In this document: in pieces, positions 60,891 through 64,000 of the stretch
Numbering within the stretch: the first letter of the stretch is position 1
Layout: every line of letters starts with the position of its first letter
Origin: Pseudobdellovibrio sp.
Lineage (GTDB): Bacteria > Bdellovibrionota > Bdellovibrionia > Bdellovibrionales > Bdellovibrionaceae
DNA length: 64,000 bases
NCBI GenBank assembly: GCA_023701385.1
Contig: JAMPXC010000014.1
Span: forward strand, 1-64,000
Direction: 5' to 3'
The notes under the pieces: model-generated
What the model saw: the letters and a program-made list of their open reading frames with translations, nothing else
What the model was told of the DNA's origin: nothing
The model's database searches: none
Position numbers and translations under genes: made by a program

Positions 60891-62451
60891 AAAATTATTT
60901 AATCGCAAGCAACTTGCGATTTTACTACTAGGATTTGCATCAGGTTTACCACTTTCTTTAACCGGACAATCATTACAAGCTTGGCTTACAACCGATGGCG
61001 TAGATATCGCAACCATCGGTTTTTTTACACTTGTAGGTCTTCCGTACACGTTTAAGTTTTTATGGGCTCCCCTGATGGACCGTTTTGAATTGCCTTTCTT
61101 TGGCCGCCGTAAAGGTTGGTTAGTGGCAACGCAATTAGGATTAGCTGGTTCATTATTTTTAATTTCGCTATTTAAACCTAGTGAAAGCGCACAGGCTGTA
61201 GCTTTAGTGGCTGTGTTAATTGCGTTCTTCTCAGCCTCACAAGATGTGGTCATTGATGCTTACCGCACAGATGTTTTAGATTCTTCAGAGCGTGGTTTTG
61301 GTTCTTCGTTAACTGTGTTTGGTTATCGTTTAGCCATGATCTTATCTGGCGGTATCGCGTTTGTCTGGGCAGATACAGCCAGCGGTAATGGTTGGGCTTG
61401 GTCTAAGATTTACACGATCATGGGTGTTATCATGGTTGTGCTTTCAGCGATTTCATTGTTCTTTATTCCACCCGTGCCGAAATCATCGGTGGCTCCTACA
61501 ACAAATGCTAAAAACGATGTGATCGGTTTTTTCGCTGTCGTGATTGCGGTTGTTATCGGTTACCAATTTACAACTAAGCTTGCGACACCGTTTTCTGAAA
61601 ACATGTTAACGCCGCTATTCCCGGCTTTACAAGATGGTAAAGCAGATCCTAATTTAAAAAAATGGGCCGATATGGTTTCATTACTTTTAGGTTTAGCGTT
61701 TACAGTACCTTTAGCGTGGTTTGCCGCGAAAAAAGCTAAGTTTGAAACGTTAAATATTTCGTTATCGAATTATTTTTCAATGAAGGGCGCCGGTGCCTTC
61801 TTAGGGTTAATTATTCTTTATAAACTAGGTGATGCTTTCGCGGGTTCGTTACTTACGCCATTCTTATTAAAAGGCGCAAGCTTTTCGCAAGCTGAAATCG
61901 GTGTGGTTAATAAAGTATTCGGTATGTGGCTTACAATCTTTGGAGCTATTGCCGGCGGATCAATGATGGTGCGCCTTGGTTTATACCGTTCACTTTTAAT
62001 CTTTGGTGTCTTACAATTACTTTCTAACTTTGGTTTTTATTACGTAGCTGTCGTTGGTAAAGGCGCTTGGGGCGGATTTGAATTACCACCGTTTGATATC
62101 GTGATTGCTTCATTAAAAGAAGCCACAAACGTTGACTGGTTATTATTATTTTCAGTAGCTATTGAAAACTTAACTGGCGGGATGGGAACAGCCGCTTTCG
62201 TCGCTTTCTTAATGGCGCTTTGTAATCAAAAATTTACAGCAACTCAGTATGCATTACTTTCTGCTTTTGCTTCAGTAGGACGTGTGTGGGTTGGCCCATT
62301 AGCTGGTGTTTTAATAACAAGTATTGGTTGGCCGAAGTTCTTTTTATTATCGGCGATCATGGCTGTTCCGGGATTATGGATGATCTACAAAATGCGCGGA
62401 ACAATCCGGGCGCTTGAAGCTCCGGTGGGTGTAAATTTAGCCGATGATTAA
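60880..62451 (+). CDS. ampG: AmpG-like muropeptide MFS permease
   Basis: Major facilitator permease that imports GlcNAc-anhydroMurNAc peptides released from peptidoglycan, 523 aa with about 12-14 helices. The start KQLAILLLGFASGLPLSLTG and the segment LPYTFKFLWAPLMDRF are typical of AmpG, as is ALVAVLIAFFSASQDVVIDAYRTDVL. It overlaps the end of the deaminase gene by 11 nt, a tight coupling. Import of prey wall fragments would suit a predator. A long hairpin region follows it. Confidence 0.9.
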   Translation: MWFKKLFNRKQLAILLLGFASGLPLSLTGQSLQAWLTTDGVDIATIGFFTLVGLPYTFKFLWAPLMDRFELPFFGRRKGWLVATQLGLAGSLFLISLFKPSESAQAVALVAVLIAFFSASQDVVIDAYRTDVLDSSERGFGSSLTVFGYRLAMILSGGIAFVWADTASGNGWAWSKIYTIMGVIMVVLSAISLFFIPPVPKSSVAPTTNAKNDVIGFFAVVIAVVIGYQFTTKLATPFSENMLTPLFPALQDGKADPNLKKWADMVSLLLGLAFTVPLAWFAAKKAKFETLNISLSNYFSMKGAGAFLGLIILYKLGDAFAGSLLTPFLLKGASFSQAEIGVVNKVFGMWLTIFGAIAGGSMMVRLGLYRSLLIFGVLQLLSNFGFYYVAVVGKGAWGGFELPPFDIVIASLKEATNVDWLLLFSVAIENLTGGMGTAAFVAFLMALCNQKFTATQYALLSAFASVGRVWVGPLAGVLITSIGWPKFFLLSAIMAVPGLWMIYKMRGTIRALEAPVGVNLADD

Positions 62452-62467
62452 TTGCTCGTTTTTCGAC

Positions 62468-62535
62468 GCTCTTGATTTCGGTTTACATTGTAACCTGAAT
62501 TCAAGAGCAAAATTAAAAGATTCAGATTGTAAACC
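62468..62535. promoter_or_regulatory. Alternative hairpins after ampG
   Basis: GCTCTTGA (62468-62475) pairs with TCAAGAGC (62501-62508), an 8-bp stem whose loop holds a further GGTT/AACC pairing. Within it, GGTTTACA (62480-62487) is also an exact complement of TGTAAACC (62528-62535). The two pairings compete for the same segment, as in an attenuator. It lies just before a terminator. Confidence 0.5.
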
Positions 62536-62563
62536 CAAACCATGAGTCATCAAAATGCGTCAC

Positions 62564-62593
62564 AAAAAAAGGACCACATCATGGTCCTTTTTT
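62564..62593. terminator. Bidirectional intrinsic terminator
   Basis: GGACCA at 62571-62576 pairs with TGGTCC at 62582-62587, flanked by a run of seven A on the left and six T on the right. It lies between convergent ampG and the small exported protein gene. Confidence 0.9.
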
Positions 62594-62641
62594 CATCTTT
62601 GATTTTTTTAATCTTCTAATTTTAAAAATTAAAACTATTTT

Positions 62642-63058
62642 TTAGTGCTGTTGCGCCAAGGCTTTGGCTTCTTTAAGGTTTTTGCGGGCTTCTTTTAACA
62701 TGTTGTGGGCTTTACCGTAGCTTTTGAATAATTCGTCGCCTTCTTGTTTTTGCATTTCAGCAGCTACACGTAAGAACTCAGTTCTTAATTCATCAGTCAT
62801 ATCTAGTTTTTCACCTAAAGCTTTGACTAAGCCGTTTGAATCTTCTGTTGAAAATCCTACGTCTTCTTGTAAATCACTAATTTTTTTAACAATAGAATCC
62901 AATTCTTTTTTCATGTGAATAGCTTGATTGTAAGCTGCGGCTTCCATTTGGCCTTCAGCGTGCTCATACTCTTCAGGAGAAACTTGCGCATGTACGATAG
63001 TTGTCGCAGTTAATGTTAAAAGTACTAAAGCGGCTTTGGCAAAAATTGATTTTTTCAT
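62642..63058 (-). CDS. Small exported helical protein of unknown function
   Basis: A 138-aa protein with a signal peptide (KSIFAKAALVLLTLTATTIVHA) and a mature part rich in Lys, Glu, Ala and Leu, predicted all-helical with coiled-coil character (QAIHMKKELDSIVKKISDLQ, KAHNMLKEARKNLKEAKALA). No Cys remains after the signal. No family is recognised. ATG at 63058 is chosen; an extension to 63151 lacks a signal. The hairpin leader motif at 63069-63090 ends about 10 nt upstream, and the ribosome site is weak (AGAAAG). Confidence 0.72.
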   Translation of the reverse strand: MKKSIFAKAALVLLTLTATTIVHAQVSPEEYEHAEGQMEAAAYNQAIHMKKELDSIVKKISDLQEDVGFSTEDSNGLVKALGEKLDMTDELRTEFLRVAAEMQKQEGDELFKSYGKAHNMLKEARKNLKEAKALAQQH

Positions 63059-63068
63059 ATGATAGTCT

Positions 63069-63090
63069 TTCTGCGTACCTTCGGCACGAC
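63069..63090 (-). promoter_or_regulatory. Hairpin leader motif, copy 2
   Basis: The minus strand reads AAGTCGTGCC-GAA-GGTACGCAGAAAG, a stem CGTGCC/GGTACG (63074-63088) around GAA, with one mismatch, then the ribosome-site region. It shares AGTCGTG, the C-GNA-G loop and ACGCAGAA with copy 1 at 48366-48391, which precedes an unrelated gene. Confidence 0.55.
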
Positions 63091-63247
63091 TTCCCTTGTT
63101 ACAGAAGAAGTAATGAAAGAACCGTTCCACACTAAATGTAATTAAAGCCATAAGCGCCGTATCAGCGTAAGACGTGCCTGTCAGACTGCCGCTTTTGGGC
63201 TGACAGTCTAGTTAATATCTCAGAATGAGACTCTATCAGTTGTTAGC

Positions 63248-63301
63248 TGACACGGCCGCGAGCGGCCTTACTGCTTGTTGACACGGCCGCGAGCGGCCTT
63301 A
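63248..63301. repeat. Tandem pair of 23-bp palindromic repeats
   Basis: Two identical units at 63248-63270 and 63279-63301 are separated by 8 nt. Each contains GGCCGC-GA-GCGGCC, a perfect palindromic hairpin, flanked by TGACAC and TTA. The second unit ends in TTA, which is the stop codon of the last gene on the minus strand. With only two units this is not a CRISPR array. Confidence 0.7.
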
Positions 63302-64000
63302 GTTAGCTTGATTAGCTGTTTGTTGTGGGGGCTGTGAAACTAACTGCGATGGATCACAGTTAAAGCCAGGGCTTAGATAGCTATCTCGCAGATCATCGTC
63401 GCCTGAAGATTTCGCTGCTGGATTTCTGAAGCTTCCTAAAATATCTGAACCAAGCTCTTTCACTTGCGCTTGTAAACAACGGTTAAAACCATCAAGTGAT
63501 GTTACTTTCACGTCGTCACCTTCAAGTTTAAAAGTCATATAAAGATAAGTTAAATCAGGTTGGCCCATTGTTTTTCTAGCGAATTCACCTTGTGAATCTA
63601 CTTTAACACCGGCTTTGATTTCATTATCATTCACTAAACCGAACATTTGAATCAGTTCAGCTTGACGGCTGTTTTGGTTAATCTTTTTAAGCCATAGATT
63701 TAAATAACCCATGTTTTTTGAAATCACTTCTTTAGACATTTGATTTAACGCTAAAGCCATAATGTATTGGCCTTTGCTGTTTTTCTCAAACGACTGTTCG
63801 TGGCCAAACTTAAAGATCGCCCCGCGTTCGGCTAAGTACATCAAAAAATCATTCGCAAACTGAAAGCGGTCTACTTTAGATTTATCCGCAGAATCAGCTA
63901 AGAGTTTTCCGAAATCTTCTGTTGTTGGAAATTCAAAGTTCGTTTTAACGATGTCTTTACCTATGGATTCAGCTAAACGACCTTCGCAAGGAAGCTGTGT
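63299..64000 (-). CDS. Partial protein of unknown function, C-terminal part
   Basis: A frame open to the right edge of the window encodes at least 233 aa ending in TAA at 63301-63299. It is hydrophilic and mixed helical, beginning TQLPCEGRLAESIGKDIV and ending with a Gln/Pro-rich tail (QLVSQPPQQTANQAN). Cys residues (LPCEG, NRCLQ, FNCDP) are spaced like those of an exported protein. No family is recognised. The frame continues beyond the window, so the start is unknown. The end overlaps the second tandem palindrome. Confidence 0.75.
   Translation of the reverse strand, partial: TQLPCEGRLAESIGKDIVKTNFEFPTTEDFGKLLADSADKSKVDRFQFANDFLMYLAERGAIFKFGHEQSFEKNSKGQYIMALALNQMSKEVISKNMGYLNLWLKKINQNSRQAELIQMFGLVNDNEIKAGVKVDSQGEFARKTMGQPDLTYLYMTFKLEGDDVKVTSLDGFNRCLQAQVKELGSDILGSFRNPAAKSSGDDDLRDSYLSPGFNCDPSQLVSQPPQQTANQAN

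Noticed and set aside
63248-63301. Possible CRISPR array from the two identical repeats
   Set aside because: Only two units with an 8-nt spacer, no cas genes nearby, and the unit is a self-palindrome.

Overview
The window is a gene-dense, low-GC bacterial chromosome segment. Leu is mostly TTA, and Shine-Dalgarno sites are AGGAGG-like where present. No rRNA, tRNA, CRISPR array or prophage was seen. The flagellar gene order (flgB-flgC-fliE-F-G-H-I-J-motE-fliK-flgD-orf-flgE), many lipoproteins, an AmpG-like muropeptide importer, an MltF-like lytic transglycosylase and a SlyD/GlmS/GlmU/DciA/TrmFO complement suggest a Gram-negative of the Bdellovibrio group. The AT-rich composition is closer to Pseudobdellovibrio than to B. 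bacteriovorus. This placement is inference from gene content; no search was run.

Layout. 1-6.0 kb: the tail of a gene ending like a 6-phosphofructokinase, a complete branched-chain amino acid ABC importer (livK-H-M-G-F) and a Cys-rich membrane-anchored protein. 6.0-21.7 kb (minus strand): a flagellar basal body, hook and export operon headed by a sigma-54-type promoter (21684-21699). A large AMIN-like/repeat-rich secreted protein and a receiver-less, GAFTGA-less NtrC-like protein come first and are translationally coupled to flgB. 21.9-24.7 kb: a lipoprotein plus MlaE-MlaF-MlaD lipid transport operon with a leaderless-type promoter. 24.7-25.4 kb: a REP-associated (RAYT) transposase between inverted GGGGTATCGGTCAC copies. 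25.4-34.6 kb: a lipoprotein serine hydrolase, dciA, trmFO, a PLD-family lipoprotein, thymidine kinase and an MltF-like transglycosylase. dciA and trmFO are bracketed by two copies of a structured repeat. 34.6-37.8 kb: glmU-glmS. 37.9-43.8 kb: HAD hydrolase, histidine kinase with a degenerate ATPase domain, sigma-54 response regulator, and a class III cyclase. 44.2-48.0 kb: VWA lipoprotein, pabA and a pabB-pabC fusion. 48-57 kb: plsC, a large lipoprotein, an AgmX-like protein, Sua5/TsaC, and a tesA-ybbA-ybbP-like cluster. 57-64 kb: RRM protein, SlyD, HNH protein, GNAT, adenosine deaminase family protein coupled to ampG, and two secreted proteins of unknown role.

The unusual signal lies mainly outside the proteins. 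Several small RNA/DNA motifs recur with covariation: a 24-bp leader shared by the HAD and adenosine deaminase genes; a hairpin next to the ribosome site shared by two unlinked genes; a tandem hairpin array ahead of fliJ with compensatory stem changes; two copies of an ~85-95 nt multibranch element; and a mutually exclusive pairing region after ampG. Several promoters place the -10 box so that transcription would begin at or next to the ATG (leaderless). An unlisted 32-codon membrane peptide gene with an excellent ribosome site lies at 43784-43882. Two pairs of convergent genes overlap at their 3' ends.
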